Shown: one piece after another, positions 28,100 to 37,850 of the stretch
Numbering within the stretch: position 1 is the stretch's first letter
Layout: the number at the start of each line of letters is the position of its first letter
Source: Shewanella algidipiscicola
GTDB taxonomy: Bacteria; Pseudomonadota; Gammaproteobacteria; Enterobacterales; Shewanellaceae
DNA length: 64,000 bases
Direction of reading: 5' to 3'
Assembly: GCF_003605125.1 (NCBI RefSeq)
Contig: NZ_QPQT01000002.1
Span: 1 to 64,000 of the forward strand
The notes under the pieces: generated by a model
Told to the model about the DNA's origin: nothing
The model's input: only the letters and a program-made list of their open reading frames with translations
Databases searched by the model: none
Made by a program: the position numbers and the translations under genes

Positions 28100-30106
28100 G
28101 TGAAACTGATATATACCGATTCTTTGGTCGTTGGAGCCGGACTCGCGGGGCTAAGGGTGGCGATAGCCTCAAAAGAGCGAGGGTTAGATACTGTTGTATT
28201 GTCATTGATCCCAGCTAAACGATCCCATTCGGCGGCCGCCCAAGGGGGGATGCAGGCAAGCCTTGGTAATACGGTAAAAGGGATGGGCGATGATGAAGAT
28301 GTCCATTTTCAAGATACAGTAAAAGGATCGGACTGGGGGTGCGATCAAGAGGTCGCACGCATGTTTGCCCATTGCGCCCCTAAAGCGGTGCGCGAACTCG
28401 CAAACTGGGGCGTACCTTGGACTCGGGTAACCAAAGGGCCGCGTGAGGTCGTGGTGAATGCCCAAAAGGTCACCATTGAAGAGGCAGAAGCTGCCCACGG
28501 GTTAATTAATGCCCGTGATTTTGGTGGCACCAAGAAGTGGCGCACCTGCTATACGGCAGACGGCACGGGTCACTCATTGCTTTATGCGGTCGATAATAAA
28601 GCGATTTCATTAGATATCCCCGTTCATGAGCGTATCGAAGCCTTAGCCTTAATTCACGATGGCACGCGCTGCCACGGTGTGGTGGCTCGCTGCCTGATCA
28701 CGGGCGAGTTACGTGCCTATATTGCTAAATCGACCACGATTGCCACTGGCGGTTATGGACGAATTTACGAAGTCTCAACGAATGCCATTATCTGCGAAGG
28801 CATTGGCCAAGCATTAGCGCTTGAAACGGGTGTGGCTAAGCTGGGTAACATGGAGGCGGTGCAGTTTCACCCTACCGCCATTGTGCCAGTGGGGATTTTA
28901 ACCACTGAAGGCTGCCGCGGTGATGGCGGCTTGCTGCGTGATAAAGATGGTCATCGTTTTATGCCCGACTATGAGCCAGAGAAAAAGGAGCTGGCATCTC
29001 GTGATGTGGTGTCGCGGCGCATGACCGAGCATATTCGTAAAGGGCAAGGGGTCGACAGCCCATATGGGCCGCATCTGTGGCTCGATATTACCTTGCTGGG
29101 ACGTAAACATGTCGAGACTAACCTGCGTGAAGTCAAAGAGATCTGCGAAAACTTTTTAGGTATCGATCCGGCTAAAGATTGGATCCCAGTGCGCCCGACC
29201 CAGCACTATTCGATGGGCGGTATTCGCACCGATGCCACAGGTCAAAGCCCGCAGCTTAAAGGCTTATTTAGCGTCGGCGAAGCGGCGTGCTGGGACATGC
29301 ACGGCTTTAACCGTTTAGGCGGTAACTCCTTGGCTGAAACCGTAGTAGGCGGCATGATAATAGGTAAATATGTTGCTGATTTTTGTCAGCAAAATACCTT
29401 AGAGATTAATACCGCGCTAGTGGAAAAGTTTGTTAATCAGGTGCGCAGCGAAATTGACGATTTGGTCGAAGGTCAAGGCAGCGAATCCGCTTTTGATATC
29501 AAGCTCGAGATGCAGCGCATCATGATGGACTACGTGGGTATTTTCCGTAACGGTCCCGAGCTGCAAAAGGCAGTAGATGAGTTGCAAGCCTTGTTACTGC
29601 GCTCACGCAATATCGGCTTAACCTGTAAGAAACGCCATGCCAACCCTGAGTTGGTTGAAGCTTTGCGGGTTAAGCGCATGCTTAAAGTGGCACTCACAGT
29701 CGCTTGTGGGGCCGAGGCGCGCACCGAAAGTCGCGGTGCCCACGCTCGTGAAGACTTCCCGCAGCGAAACGATAAAGAGTGGCTCAACCGCACGCTATCG
29801 AGCTGGCCCAGTGCCGATGCTACGTTACCCGTGCTCGATTATGAACAGCTGGATGTGATGAAAATGGAGTTGCCGCCAGGTTATCGTGGCTATGGTATCA
29901 ATAATGCGATAGCACATCCTGATACCGAAAAACGTGAGCAGCAGATCAGCGAAATATTAAGTCAATTGCCTGATGATGCAGACCGATATGCGCGGCAGCA
30001 TGCGTTGATGCCCTTCGAAGTTCCCCCGTCTCTACAAGAGAAAAACGAGCGTCTACATGATAAATCGCTGAGCAATCGCGCGCAGCTTGGAGATGAAGCC
30101 AAATGA
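28100..30106 (+). CDS. frdA: Fumarate reductase flavoprotein subunit
   Basis: 668 residues from a GTG start with AAGGAGCAA before it. [12 protein letters not shown] is the FAD-binding fold; His43 in [10 protein letters not shown] is the covalent FAD attachment site; FHPTAIVP and HYSMGGIR are active-site segments. The size and the sequence match the Wolinella-type quinol:fumarate reductase catalytic subunit on the cytoplasmic face. It overlaps frdB by 4 bases. Shewanella also uses a periplasmic fumarate reductase (FccA), so this membrane enzyme may act mainly as a succinate dehydrogenase-like partner or auxiliary reductase; direction cannot be read from sequence. Confidence 0.95.
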   Translation: MKLIYTDSLVVGAGLAGLRVAIASKERGLDTVVLSLIPAKRSHSAAAQGGMQASLGNTVKGMGDDEDVHFQDTVKGSDWGCDQEVARMFAHCAPKAVRELANWGVPWTRVTKGPREVVVNAQKVTIEEAEAAHGLINARDFGGTKKWRTCYTADGTGHSLLYAVDNKAISLDIPVHERIEALALIHDGTRCHGVVARCLITGELRAYIAKSTTIATGGYGRIYEVSTNAIICEGIGQALALETGVAKLGNMEAVQFHPTAIVPVGILTTEGCRGDGGLLRDKDGHRFMPDYEPEKKELASRDVVSRRMTEHIRKGQGVDSPYGPHLWLDITLLGRKHVETNLREVKEICENFLGIDPAKDWIPVRPTQHYSMGGIRTDATGQSPQLKGLFSVGEAACWDMHGFNRLGGNSLAETVVGGMIIGKYVADFCQQNTLEINTALVEKFVNQVRSEIDDLVEGQGSESAFDIKLEMQRIMMDYVGIFRNGPELQKAVDELQALLLRSRNIGLTCKKRHANPELVEALRVKRMLKVALTVACGAEARTESRGAHAREDFPQRNDKEWLNRTLSSWPSADATLPVLDYEQLDVMKMELPPGYRGYGINNAIAHPDTEKREQQISEILSQLPDDADRYARQHALMPFEVPPSLQEKNERLHDKSLSNRAQLGDEAK

Positions 30107-30834
30107 GCCAAGGTAGAACCTTAACCTTTAATATTTTCCGCTACGATCCGCAAGAGCCGGGTGATAAGCCTAAAATGGTTAAATACCAGCTTGAAGAAGC
30201 ACCAGGGATGACAGTGTTTATTGCACTGAACATGCTGAGAGAGAAGCAAGACCCTTCATTGCAGTTCGATTTTGTCTGCCGGGCCGGTATTTGTGGTAGC
30301 TGCGCCATGGTGATCAATGGGTATCCGACGCTGGCGTGCCGCACCTTAACCAGTAAATACCCTAAAGGCGAGATCACCTTGATGCCGCTACCGGGTTTTG
30401 AATTAATTGGCGATCTATCGGTCAATACGGGTAAGTTTATGCGCGAACTCGCCGAACGCCTAAAGCTGTGGTTGCATCCAAGACAGGATGAAATCGATAT
30501 CCATCGTATCGAGGCGCCGATGGCACCCGAAGAGGCGGCTAAACTGTATGAGCTCGACCGCTGTGTTGAGTGCGGTGTGTGTGTGTCAGCCTGCGCCACT
30601 AAGCAGATGCGCGACACCTTTGTCGGTGCCGTAGGCATGATGAAAATTGCCCGCTTTGAACTCGATAGCCGTGATGCCCGTAGCGTGGAAGACTTTTACC
30701 ATGTGATTGGTAATCAAGATGGGGTGTTTGGTTGCATGACCTTGCTCGGCTGCCAGGATAACTGCCCGAAAGATCTACCGCATATGCAGCAAATTGCCTA
30801 TTTACGCCGTAAAATGGCCGGTGCCTTGGTATAG
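30103..30834 (+). CDS. frdB: Fumarate reductase iron-sulfur subunit
   Basis: 243 residues carrying the three clusters of FrdB/SdhB: the plant-type 2Fe-2S motif [11 protein letters not shown] with a later Cys in PTLAC, then [11 protein letters not shown] and [17 protein letters not shown] for the 4Fe-4S and 3Fe-4S clusters. It relays electrons between the cytochrome b hemes and FrdA. The ATG overlaps the frdA stop (ATGA). Last gene of the operon, followed by a strong terminator. Confidence 0.96.
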   Translation: MSQGRTLTFNIFRYDPQEPGDKPKMVKYQLEEAPGMTVFIALNMLREKQDPSLQFDFVCRAGICGSCAMVINGYPTLACRTLTSKYPKGEITLMPLPGFELIGDLSVNTGKFMRELAERLKLWLHPRQDEIDIHRIEAPMAPEEAAKLYELDRCVECGVCVSACATKQMRDTFVGAVGMMKIARFELDSRDARSVEDFYHVIGNQDGVFGCMTLLGCQDNCPKDLPHMQQIAYLRRKMAGALV

Positions 30835-30855
30835 AAACAGCACCATCTTGCCATA

Positions 30856-30883
30856 AAAAATGCCGCTCATTAGCGGCATTTTT
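30856..30883. terminator. Bidirectional terminator between frdB and rho
   Basis: AAAAATGCCGCT / AGCGGCATTTTT with a 4-base loop, T-rich on both strands, between convergent frdB and rho. Confidence 0.92.
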
Positions 30884-30906
30884 ATTCAGCATAGATAATC
30901 TATCGT

Positions 30907-32172
30907 TTAGCTTTTAGAGCGTTTCATGGCGGTAAAGAACTCTTCGTTCGTTTTCGTCATGGCAAGCTTATCGATAAGGAACTCCATACCCGTCACTTCA
31001 TCCATTGGATTAAGGATTTTGCGTAAGATCCACATTTTCTGTAGCTCTTCGGGTGTGGTCAGTTTCTCTTCACGACGAGTACCTGAGCGGTTGAAATCAA
31101 TCGCTGGGAATACACGTTTTTCTGCAGCTTTACGCGACAGGTGAAGTTCTTGGTTACCTGTACCTTTAAATTCTTCGTAGATCACTTCGTCCATCTTCGA
31201 ACCAGTATCAACCAACGCAGTAGCGATAATGGTTAAGCTGCCACCGTGTTCGATGTTACGTGCAGCACCAAAGAAGCGCTTTGGACGATGCAGTGCGTTA
31301 GCGTCAACACCACCGGTAAGTACCTTACCTGATGATGGTATCACTGTGTTGTAAGCACGTGCTAGGCGGGTAATCGAATCGAGTAAGATCACTACGTCTT
31401 TTTTGTGTTCAACTAAACGCTTGGCTTTTTCGATTACCATTTCGGCCACTTGTACGTGACGGCTTGCTGGCTCATCGAAGGTAGAAGCGATAACTTCACC
31501 TTTTACCATGCGTTGCATTTCGGTCACTTCTTCAGGGCGCTCATCAATCAGTAGTACCATCAACACCACTTCTGGGTTGTTGTAGGCAATGCTTTGCGCC
31601 ATGTTTTGCAGTAGCAGTGTTTTACCGGCTTTTGGCGGCGCCACGATCAAACCACGCTGACCTTTACCAATCGGTGAACACAGATCCAAAATTCGCGAGG
31701 TAATATCTTCAGTTGAACCATTACCACGTTCCATACGCATACGCTCTTCAGCATGCAGTGGGGTAAGGTTTTCAAATAGGATTTTATTACGAGAGTTTTC
31801 AGGCTTGTCGAAGTTAACTTCGGTGACTTTCAATAAGGCAAAATAACGTTCGCCCTCTTTTGGTGGACGGATCTTACCAAAGATGGTGTCACCCGTTCGC
31901 ATATTGAAACGACGAATTTGGCTGGGTGAAACATAGATATCGTCTGGGCCAGCGAGATATGAACCATCAGAGCTACGCAGGAAGCCAAAACCATCTTGTA
32001 GAATCTCTAAAACACCACCACCGAAAATATCTTCGCCGCTTTTTGCGTGGGCTTTAAGGATTGCGAAAATAATGTCCTGCTTGCGAGCGCGGGCCATATT
32101 TTCTAACTTCATGTCTTGGGCGAGTTGTACTAAATCTGAAATCGGTGTGTCTTTTAATTCTGATAAATTCAT
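30907..32172 (-). CDS. rho: Transcription termination factor Rho
   Basis: 421 residues, almost exactly the E. coli length. N-terminal RNA-binding OSB domain ([19 protein letters not shown]), Walker A PPKAGKT near residue 180, Walker [18 protein letters not shown]-loop segment with GGVDANAL and the R-loop region. Hexameric RNA helicase that ends transcription. The 230-base gap to trxA suggests its own promoter and leader, where Rho autoregulates in other species. Confidence 0.98.
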   Translation of the reverse strand: MNLSELKDTPISDLVQLAQDMKLENMARARKQDIIFAILKAHAKSGEDIFGGGVLEILQDGFGFLRSSDGSYLAGPDDIYVSPSQIRRFNMRTGDTIFGKIRPPKEGERYFALLKVTEVNFDKPENSRNKILFENLTPLHAEERMRMERGNGSTEDITSRILDLCSPIGKGQRGLIVAPPKAGKTLLLQNMAQSIAYNNPEVVLMVLLIDERPEEVTEMQRMVKGEVIASTFDEPASRHVQVAEMVIEKAKRLVEHKKDVVILLDSITRLARAYNTVIPSSGKVLTGGVDANALHRPKRFFGAARNIEHGGSLTIIATALVDTGSKMDEVIYEEFKGTGNQELHLSRKAAEKRVFPAIDFNRSGTRREEKLTTPEELQKMWILRKILNPMDEVTGMEFLIDKLAMTKTNEEFFTAMKRSKS

Positions 32173-32402
32173 CTTGGTGGGTCTTGTTCTTACGTGACAA
32201 TGCTATCTTTGATCAATGAATGTACAACATTTAAGAATATCGATCGAATAGCAAGAAGTGGGTTAGTTAGAATGAGTCTGGTTATTAAAGTAGCACTAAC
32301 AAGGCTAGGCGTCTAGAAATTTAGCGAATCCCGACACAATTACTTTTGTAAGCTGTGTCGAGAGTCACTTTATATGATCAAAATGTCATAGAGATCGAGG
32401 TA

Positions 32403-32729
32403 TTACAGCTGAGCGTCGATAAACTCTTTAAGTTGAGTCTTAGACAATGCGCCCACTTTAGTGTCGGCTAGCTCACCGTTTTTGAAGATAAGTAAAGTAG
32501 GAATACCACGTACGCCATACTTAGCTGGTGAAGCATTGTTTTGGTCAACGTTTAGCTTCGCGATAGTTACCTTGCCTTCGTACTCTTCTGCTACGTCATC
32601 TAGGATTGGGGCGATCATTTTACAAGGACCACACCATTCAGCCCAGAAATCCACCACTACAGGGATGTCAGACTTAAGTACGTCGTTTTCGAAGCTGTCG
32701 TCGCTTAAGGTAATAATTTTATCGCTCAT
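32403..32729 (-). CDS. trxA: Thioredoxin 1
   Basis: 108 residues from the ATG at 32729 (GGAGAACATC before it). The classical [10 protein letters not shown] active site, cis-Pro in RGIPTLLIF, and no signal peptide: cytosolic thioredoxin. It supplies electrons to ribonucleotide reductase and, through DsbD/ScsB-like proteins, to the periplasm. Upstream of rho as in E. coli and divergent from rhlB. Confidence 0.98.
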   Translation of the reverse strand: MSDKIITLSDDSFENDVLKSDIPVVVDFWAEWCGPCKMIAPILDDVAEEYEGKVTIAKLNVDQNNASPAKYGVRGIPTLLIFKNGELADTKVGALSKTQLKEFIDAQL

Positions 32730-32901
32730 GATGTTCTCCAGTTGAGGTGCCATTACTGGTTTGTTAATGGCTTAAGCTGTATATTGGGTCTGAAATCAGC
32801 TTTTCAAGATTTTTTTAGCGGCTTTCAGAGCTGTTTTTTCATTAGCCGCTATTTCAAACGATTAAGTTCCTTATTGCAACCCTAACTGGTATGCTTGCGC
32901 T

Positions 32902-34209
32902 ATGAGCGAAACACATTTAACAAATACAAAGTTTGCCGACTTTACTCTGCATCCAGAGATACAACAGGCACTAATCGAAAGCGGTTTTGAATATTGCACG
33001 CCAATCCAAGCATTATCATTACCAATTTTACTCCAGCATAAAGATCTTGCGGGTCAAGCACAGACAGGTACAGGTAAAACCTTAGCCTTTTTGGTCGCCA
33101 CCTTTAACCACTTACTGACCACTCCAGCTCCTGAAGGACGTGAGATCAATCAGCCTCGTGCGATTGTGATGGCGCCGACACGCGAATTAGCGATTCAAAT
33201 TGCCAAAGATGCCAACTTATTGGCTAAGCACACCGGACTAAAAGTCGGGATTGTTTTTGGTGGCGAAAGCTACGATGTGCAGCGTAAGGTACTTGATAAA
33301 GGCGTCGATATCTTAATTGGTACCACAGGGCGTATAATCGATTACGTTCGTCAAGGGATACTCAATCTCAGTGCGATTCAGGCCGTGGTACTCGATGAAG
33401 CCGATCGCATGTTTGACTTAGGCTTTATTAAAGATATTCGTTTCCTTTTCAGACGTATGCCTGACGCCAAATCGCGCCTGAATATGCTGTTCTCGGCGAC
33501 ATTGTCGATGAAGGTGCAAGAGCTCGCTTATGATCATATGAATGATCCTGAGAAAGTCGAAATTGCCCCCACTGAAAAGACCTCAAAAAACATTACCGAA
33601 GAAATTTTCTATCCTTCACAGGATGAGAAGCTACGTTTGTTGTTGACCTTAATTGAAGAAGATTGGCCAGATAAAGCCATCGTCTTTTGTAACACCAAAC
33701 ATAGCTGCGAAAAGTTGTGGGCTCACTTAGAAGGCGACGGACATCGTGTGGGGCTGCTAACGGGTGATGTGCCACAGAAGAAGCGTATTCGCATCTTAGA
33801 AGAGTTTACCCAAGGTAAGCTAGACATCTTGGTTGCCACCGATGTTGCTGCACGTGGTTTGCATATTTCTGACGTATCTCATGTGTATAATTATGATCTT
33901 CCCGATGATTGCGAAGACTATGTACACCGTATTGGTCGTACGGGTCGCGCTGGTCAAAAAGGGATTTCGATCAGTTTTGCTTGTGAAGAGTATGCCCTTA
34001 ATTTACCTGCGATCGAGAGCTACATTCAGCACTCTATTCCTGTCACCAATTATGACAGCGAAGCCTTGCTGACCGATTTGCCGCCGCCTGTACGCATTCA
34101 CCGTAAGCATACTACACGCACCGCTAGCCGACCTGGCAGTGGCAAACCGCAAGGTGCTCGTCCGGGCGCACGCCCAAGACGTCATGATAGGACGCGTAGA
34201 CACAGCTAA
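32902..34209 (+). CDS. rhlB: DEAD-box RNA helicase RhlB
   Basis: 435 residues. Helicase motifs: Q-motif ([14 protein letters not shown]), [42 protein letters not shown] and HRIGRTGR. A basic Arg-rich tail ends the protein. RhlB is the RNA helicase of the degradosome. The rhlB gene divergent from trxA and followed by a Ppx/GppA gene matches E. coli trxA-rhlB-gppA. The next gene's ATG follows immediately after the stop. Confidence 0.96.
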   Translation: MSETHLTNTKFADFTLHPEIQQALIESGFEYCTPIQALSLPILLQHKDLAGQAQTGTGKTLAFLVATFNHLLTTPAPEGREINQPRAIVMAPTRELAIQIAKDANLLAKHTGLKVGIVFGGESYDVQRKVLDKGVDILIGTTGRIIDYVRQGILNLSAIQAVVLDEADRMFDLGFIKDIRFLFRRMPDAKSRLNMLFSATLSMKVQELAYDHMNDPEKVEIAPTEKTSKNITEEIFYPSQDEKLRLLLTLIEEDWPDKAIVFCNTKHSCEKLWAHLEGDGHRVGLLTGDVPQKKRIRILEEFTQGKLDILVATDVAARGLHISDVSHVYNYDLPDDCEDYVHRIGRTGRAGQKGISISFACEEYALNLPAIESYIQHSIPVTNYDSEALLTDLPPPVRIHRKHTTRTASRPGSGKPQGARPGARPRRHDRTRRHS

Positions 34210-35151
34210 ATGAAGCGCGCTGCCTTAGGGCCGAAATATGCGGCCATCACCTTAGGATCAAATAGTTTTAATATGCTGGTGGCGCAAACTGTCGCCGGTA
34301 GCCCTAAAGTGGTGGCAAAATATAAGCGTAAAGTGCGCCTTGCAGAAGGTATTGGCGCCGATGGCGTGTTAAGCCCCGAGGTGTTTGCCCGTGGTCTTGA
34401 CTGCCTAAAGATGTTTTCACAGATGCTCGATAAAGAGGGCATTAGCCGAGACCATATTGCCGTCATTGCCACTGCGACGCTGCGTAGCATCACCAATGCC
34501 AGCGCATTTTGCCAAGCGGCGTTGCCAATTTTAGGTCAACCGATTGAGATTATTTCGGGGCTGCGTGAAGCGGAATTGATCTACCAAGGCATGGTTGCAA
34601 CCACCACCACAGAGGGTCGCCGATTGGTGATCGATATTGGCGGTGCCAGCACTGAGTTTATTATTGGTGATGGTGACAAAGTGCTTCTCAAAACCAGCCT
34701 TGCCATGGGCTGCGTCACGTTTAACCAACAGTTTTTCAATCAATTTCCGTATCAAAAAGCAGACTTTGATCTTGCCCAGGCTCATGTCGTTAGCCTGTTG
34801 GGCGACTATCGTGCTCAACTGCTTAAATTGGGCTGGCATGGTGTGGTTGGGGCATCGGGTACGGTGCAATCTGTGGTTGAATTACTCAATGCCCGTGGTA
34901 TCTCAGCCACCATCACCCCGGCGATTTTACGGCAATTACGCGAAGAAGTGCTCACTCAAACCGATGCCAGCATGCAACAGATTGAAGGCTTGCATCATGA
35001 GCGGGCAACCACTTTTGTGGCAGGATTATCGATTTTGCTAGGCTTATTTAATGTACTGCATATTGAGTCGTTAAATTTGTCGGGCGGGGCGCTACGTGAA
35101 GGCGTATTACTGCAATTATCTGAGCGAATTTCAGCCACCTCTGCGTCATGA
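34210..35151 (+). CDS. Short Ppx/GppA family phosphatase
   Basis: 313 residues of the sugar-kinase/HSP70/actin-like fold: LGSNSFNMLVA (motif near residue 16), ATATLRSITNA, GLREAELIYQG and DIGGASTEF are Ppx/GppA landmarks. Position after rhlB argues for GppA, which turns pppGpp into ppGpp, but the protein is about 180 residues shorter than E. coli GppA and lacks the C-terminal HD-like domain. It therefore resembles compact exopolyphosphatase/pppGpp phosphatases. The specific activity cannot be told from sequence. Its start directly abuts the rhlB stop. Confidence 0.85.
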   Translation: MKRAALGPKYAAITLGSNSFNMLVAQTVAGSPKVVAKYKRKVRLAEGIGADGVLSPEVFARGLDCLKMFSQMLDKEGISRDHIAVIATATLRSITNASAFCQAALPILGQPIEIISGLREAELIYQGMVATTTTEGRRLVIDIGGASTEFIIGDGDKVLLKTSLAMGCVTFNQQFFNQFPYQKADFDLAQAHVVSLLGDYRAQLLKLGWHGVVGASGTVQSVVELLNARGISATITPAILRQLREEVLTQTDASMQQIEGLHHERATTFVAGLSILLGLFNVLHIESLNLSGGALREGVLLQLSERISATSAS

Positions 35152-35273
35152 TTACCTCTTACCTCCAATAAATGTTTGTTTTAACCCCCATAGTTTGAGC
35201 GCCAGAGTTAAGTGATAGCCCCACTTAATTTAACGCCGTAAGTTAACATTTGACTCGCAAAATACACGTACAA

Positions 35274-35295
35274 AAAAGCCGCTAATGCGGCTTTT
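35274..35295. terminator. Bidirectional terminator
   Basis: AAAAGCCGC TAAT GCGGCTTTT between the convergent Ppx/GppA and thioredoxin-like genes. The rest of 35152-35318 holds no gene. Confidence 0.9.
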
Positions 35296-35318
35296 GTTAA
35301 TGCATTATGCAGAACGGC

Positions 35319-35855
35319 CTAATTAAGTATGTTGGCCAGATCGACTTCTAATGAGGTTTGTGGGCGCTCAACAATGCGGCCAATCTCTTTACCTTGCTGT
35401 TTAACGATAAAGGTCGGAATACGGCTAAATTCGTACTGCGCCGCTAAGCCTTCGCTATCTTGTTTGCTGCGATCCACCCCAATGTAGGTCACCTTAATGT
35501 TGGGGTTGTTCAGCTGCTCTATGATACGAATAAAGCGCGGCGTTTCGCGGTGACAATCGGGGCACCAAGTGCCAATAATAACGACAATTTCTGTCGGCTC
35601 TGTGATCGCCTTTAATGGTTCGATGGCCGCCGTATCGACTTGATAAGTTTGGTAACCTTCACTAAATTCACTGAGCTCGGTCACTAAGGTTTGTGCTGGA
35701 ACAATACCGGTTAGAATCACTTCTTGTTTCTCCTCACTGCAAGTGGCAATAAAGCCTTCCTGCTTGCCTTCAAAGGCGCAACCGCCATTAGCCAATACCT
35801 GAGTGCTAAAAAATAGCGCCGTAGTGGCAAGTAAGGCTGCAATATTATTGGTCAT
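35319..35855 (-). CDS. Periplasmic thioredoxin-like protein
   Basis: 178 residues. A signal peptide (ATTALFFSTQVLA) leads into a short domain with two more cysteines (GGCAFEG and ATCSEE, residues 26 and 39) and a thioredoxin fold with Cys98-Pro-Asp-Cys101 (GTWCPDCHRETPR) and cis-Pro in FSRIPTFIV. A thiol-disulfide reductase or oxidase of the periplasm; substrate unknown. The N-terminal cysteine pair is not part of standard thioredoxin and may form a structural disulfide. Monocistronic, between two terminators. Confidence 0.82.
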   Translation of the reverse strand: MTNNIAALLATTALFFSTQVLANGGCAFEGKQEGFIATCSEEKQEVILTGIVPAQTLVTELSEFSEGYQTYQVDTAAIEPLKAITEPTEIVVIIGTWCPDCHRETPRFIRIIEQLNNPNIKVTYIGVDRSKQDSEGLAAQYEFSRIPTFIVKQQGKEIGRIVERPQTSLEVDLANILN

Positions 35856-36038
35856 GATAATTCCTCAGGGACGATAAGCACTAGATTCATTTAACCCCAT
35901 TCAATCATCTAAATCGGTTAGCGAGTAGCGCTTATTATCCTAGCTGTTAACTGGATCACGGCTAGGATTAAATTAATGACACTTAGGTCTCATCTCATCC
36001 TAGACAGATTGTGTTAGTCAGCTCCCGAGGAGGAAACG

Positions 36039-36617
36039 TTAGGCCTTTACCAAGCTGTTAAGGTCGGCAGGGCGATAATAAACCGACTTTAGCACCTTAC
36101 CTTGCCGCACGACTTTACCTGCCATATCAACATCTTTAGCACATTTAGCTATGATGAAGTCGCCTTTCTTACTACCGACAATGTCAACACCCTGTTTAGC
36201 ATAATGAGCGACGGTTTCTGCTAACTCTTGTTCATTGCGGCACACCTTGCTCATGTTGCTCGAGTGCACTTCATCCCAGCAGCGCACAAAATCGATATCA
36301 CGATTATTGGCCACATGCAGCAGCAGATCGATAAGGTAACTAATAGCGATACAGTCGTTAACCTGTTTGGCACCCATATGCACCAGACGCCCCATTAACA
36401 CATAAACAGAGTCGACAATAGCATCGGCCTGTTCTATGCGGCAATCGGCTTCGGCCAGTTCGGTAAGCTCTTCAATCGCTAAAGAGGTGTGTAATGTATC
36501 GGCTTTATCATCGAGACTACTGGTATCTTCAATGGGCAGATCAAAGGTGGAGCGGAACTGGTGAATATCGCGATAAAGGTGATCATAAAGCGGTTGCTGT
36601 AGTGCGGTTAATTTCAT
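36039..36617 (-). CDS. MazG-like nucleoside triphosphate pyrophosphohydrolase family protein
   Basis: 192 residues from the ATG at 36617; the preceding in-frame TTG is less likely. The all-alpha NTP-PPase pattern is visible: AIEELTELAEA (ExxE, near 50) followed by EQADAIVDSVYVLMG (ExxD, near 63-68), which would bind Mg and nucleotide. The C-terminal half (DIVGSKKGDFII, YRPADL) matches the phosphoribosyl-ATP pyrophosphohydrolase-like family often found in phages and bacteria. Likely housecleaning of nucleotides. It has no operon partner; the 180-base gap before it holds nothing recognised. Confidence 0.72.
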   Translation of the reverse strand: MKLTALQQPLYDHLYRDIHQFRSTFDLPIEDTSSLDDKADTLHTSLAIEELTELAEADCRIEQADAIVDSVYVLMGRLVHMGAKQVNDCIAISYLIDLLLHVANNRDIDFVRCWDEVHSSNMSKVCRNEQELAETVAHYAKQGVDIVGSKKGDFIIAKCAKDVDMAGKVVRQGKVLKSVYYRPADLNSLVKA

Positions 36618-36715
36618 CAAAATGGCCTTGGCATATAACGATTAATGGCGCAATTCTAATTTAATGGTGCGGCAATTGAAAGCCATTGCCACCGCCGAGC
36701 CTAGCGATGCTGAGA

Positions 36716-36756
36716 TAAAAAAACCGCCCGACGAAAGGGTCGCGGTGCCGGGCGGG
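36716..36756 (-). terminator. Terminator of the minus-strand cytochrome maturation genes
   Basis: CCGCCCG (36724-36730) pairs with CGGGCGG (36749-36755); on the minus strand the stem is followed by a run of seven T. It lies 30 bases beyond the last gene of the CcmF/H/G-like operon. Confidence 0.85.
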
Positions 36757-36787
36757 AGCAATGAAAAGGGGATAAGCTATGACACAT

Positions 36788-37381
36788 TTAAGGGCGGCTG
36801 GGCGATGCATACTTAGCGGTGAGTTGCTCAAGGTAGGGCTGCACCTCTTTATCGCCCCAATCTAAATAGCCGCGTAAAAAACCGATAAGGTTGCCGTCAC
36901 CATCAAACACATAGGTGGCAGGCACCACATCGGCAGGCAGCATCTTGTCGATCTGCCGCTGCGGATCGACAAGAGTGGGGTAGTCACCTAAGTTATGGCG
37001 GGTTAAAAACGCGGCCACTTGATCGTATTGCTCATCGATAGACAGTGGCAGTACCACTAACTTATTGGTGAGATTATCGCGCCGGATCTTGTCCATCATA
37101 GGGATCTCTTTAATGCAGGGCGCACACCAAGTAGCCCACAGGTTAACGAGTACCAGATTGCCACGATAATCGCTCAGGTTAACCTTAGCCCCCTCAAGGG
37201 TTTCGAAAGGGACTTCGCTGACCTTGCGCGCGTGTTGCATCTCGATAAAGCGCGACATGATCATGGGTTTAGGTAAGTTATCACCGGTGGCGTACACCTT
37301 TTCATTTGGCATAGCGGCCTGTGATTGCCCCATAGTGAGTAGCATTAATAAGCCGATAATGGCCAGCAGTTGTTTAGTCAT
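36788..37381 (-). CDS. CcmG/TlpA-like thioredoxin of the sulfite reductase heme-lyase set
   Basis: 197 residues: signal peptide or anchor (LLAIIGLLMLLTMGQSQA), then a TlpA-type thioredoxin domain with Cys86-Ala-Pro-Cys89 (WATWCAPCIKEIP) and cis-Pro in DVVPATYVF. In System I cytochrome c maturation, CcmG reduces the CXXCH cysteines before heme attachment. It overlaps the CcmH-like gene by 8 bases and is third in the operon CcmF-CcmH-CcmG, divergent from sirA. It corresponds to one of the SirEFG-type maturation proteins described for S. oneidensis; I do not assign the exact letter. Confidence 0.85.
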   Translation of the reverse strand: MTKQLLAIIGLLMLLTMGQSQAAMPNEKVYATGDNLPKPMIMSRFIEMQHARKVSEVPFETLEGAKVNLSDYRGNLVLVNLWATWCAPCIKEIPMMDKIRRDNLTNKLVVLPLSIDEQYDQVAAFLTRHNLGDYPTLVDPQRQIDKMLPADVVPATYVFDGDGNLIGFLRGYLDWGDKEVQPYLEQLTAKYASPSRP

Positions 37382-37850
37382 GATGAGTATCCATATTGCT
37401 GATTTTATGAGTTTTAGTGGACTGATGTTGTTTAAATCCCCATGCGAACACCAATAGCAGTAACCCCAGCGGAAACAGATACAGCACGAAAGTTCCCGCG
37501 GCGAAGGTTGGCATATAGCGGATCTGCTGGCCGTAGCGGGCCACCATAAAATCGATGATCTCGCTTTTACGTTTGCCTTGTTCTAACTGCAGAAAAATTT
37601 CTGCTTTGAGCTCATTGGCTATCTTGGTTTGCGAGTCCAACAGGTTTTGATTGGCCGACATGGGACAGCGTAGCGACTTAGCGATATCAAATCCCAAGGC
37701 TTTTATTTCGGCTTGAGAATAGACTGGAGCCGACGTCGATGCGGGCAAGGATGACGGCGTTGCAGCGTTGGCCGAAAATACACTTAATCCTAGCCATAGC
37801 AGACAGTTGAATGTGACACGTTGGCAAAGTGTCAGCTGAGACTTCATCAT
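37374..37850 (-). CDS. CcmH/NrfF-like protein with a single-cysteine motif
   Basis: 158 residues: signal peptide (ending FSANA), a three-helix CcmH domain and one C-terminal membrane helix (FVLYLFPLGLLLLVFAWGF). The family motif is LRCxxCQNQ; here it reads Leu-Arg-Cys62-Pro-Met-Ser65-Ala-Asn-Gln, so the second cysteine is a serine. The codon is TCG, two changes away from a cysteine codon, so a single read error is unlikely. CcmH normally forms a mixed disulfide with the apocytochrome. The ATG overlaps the CcmF-like stop as ATGA; a second ATG follows at 37847. The operon context says it serves SirA, whose eighth heme site is C-X15-CH. Confidence 0.87.
   Translation of the reverse strand: MMKSQLTLCQRVTFNCLLWLGLSVFSANAATPSSLPASTSAPVYSQAEIKALGFDIAKSLRCPMSANQNLLDSQTKIANELKAEIFLQLEQGKRKSEIIDFMVARYGQQIRYMPTFAAGTFVLYLFPLGLLLLVFAWGFKQHQSTKTHKISNMDTHHD

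Noticed and set aside
37374..37850. Sequencing error explaining the missing CcmH cysteine
   Set aside because: The codon TCG differs from both Cys codons at two positions, and the surrounding residues also depart from the CQNQ consensus.
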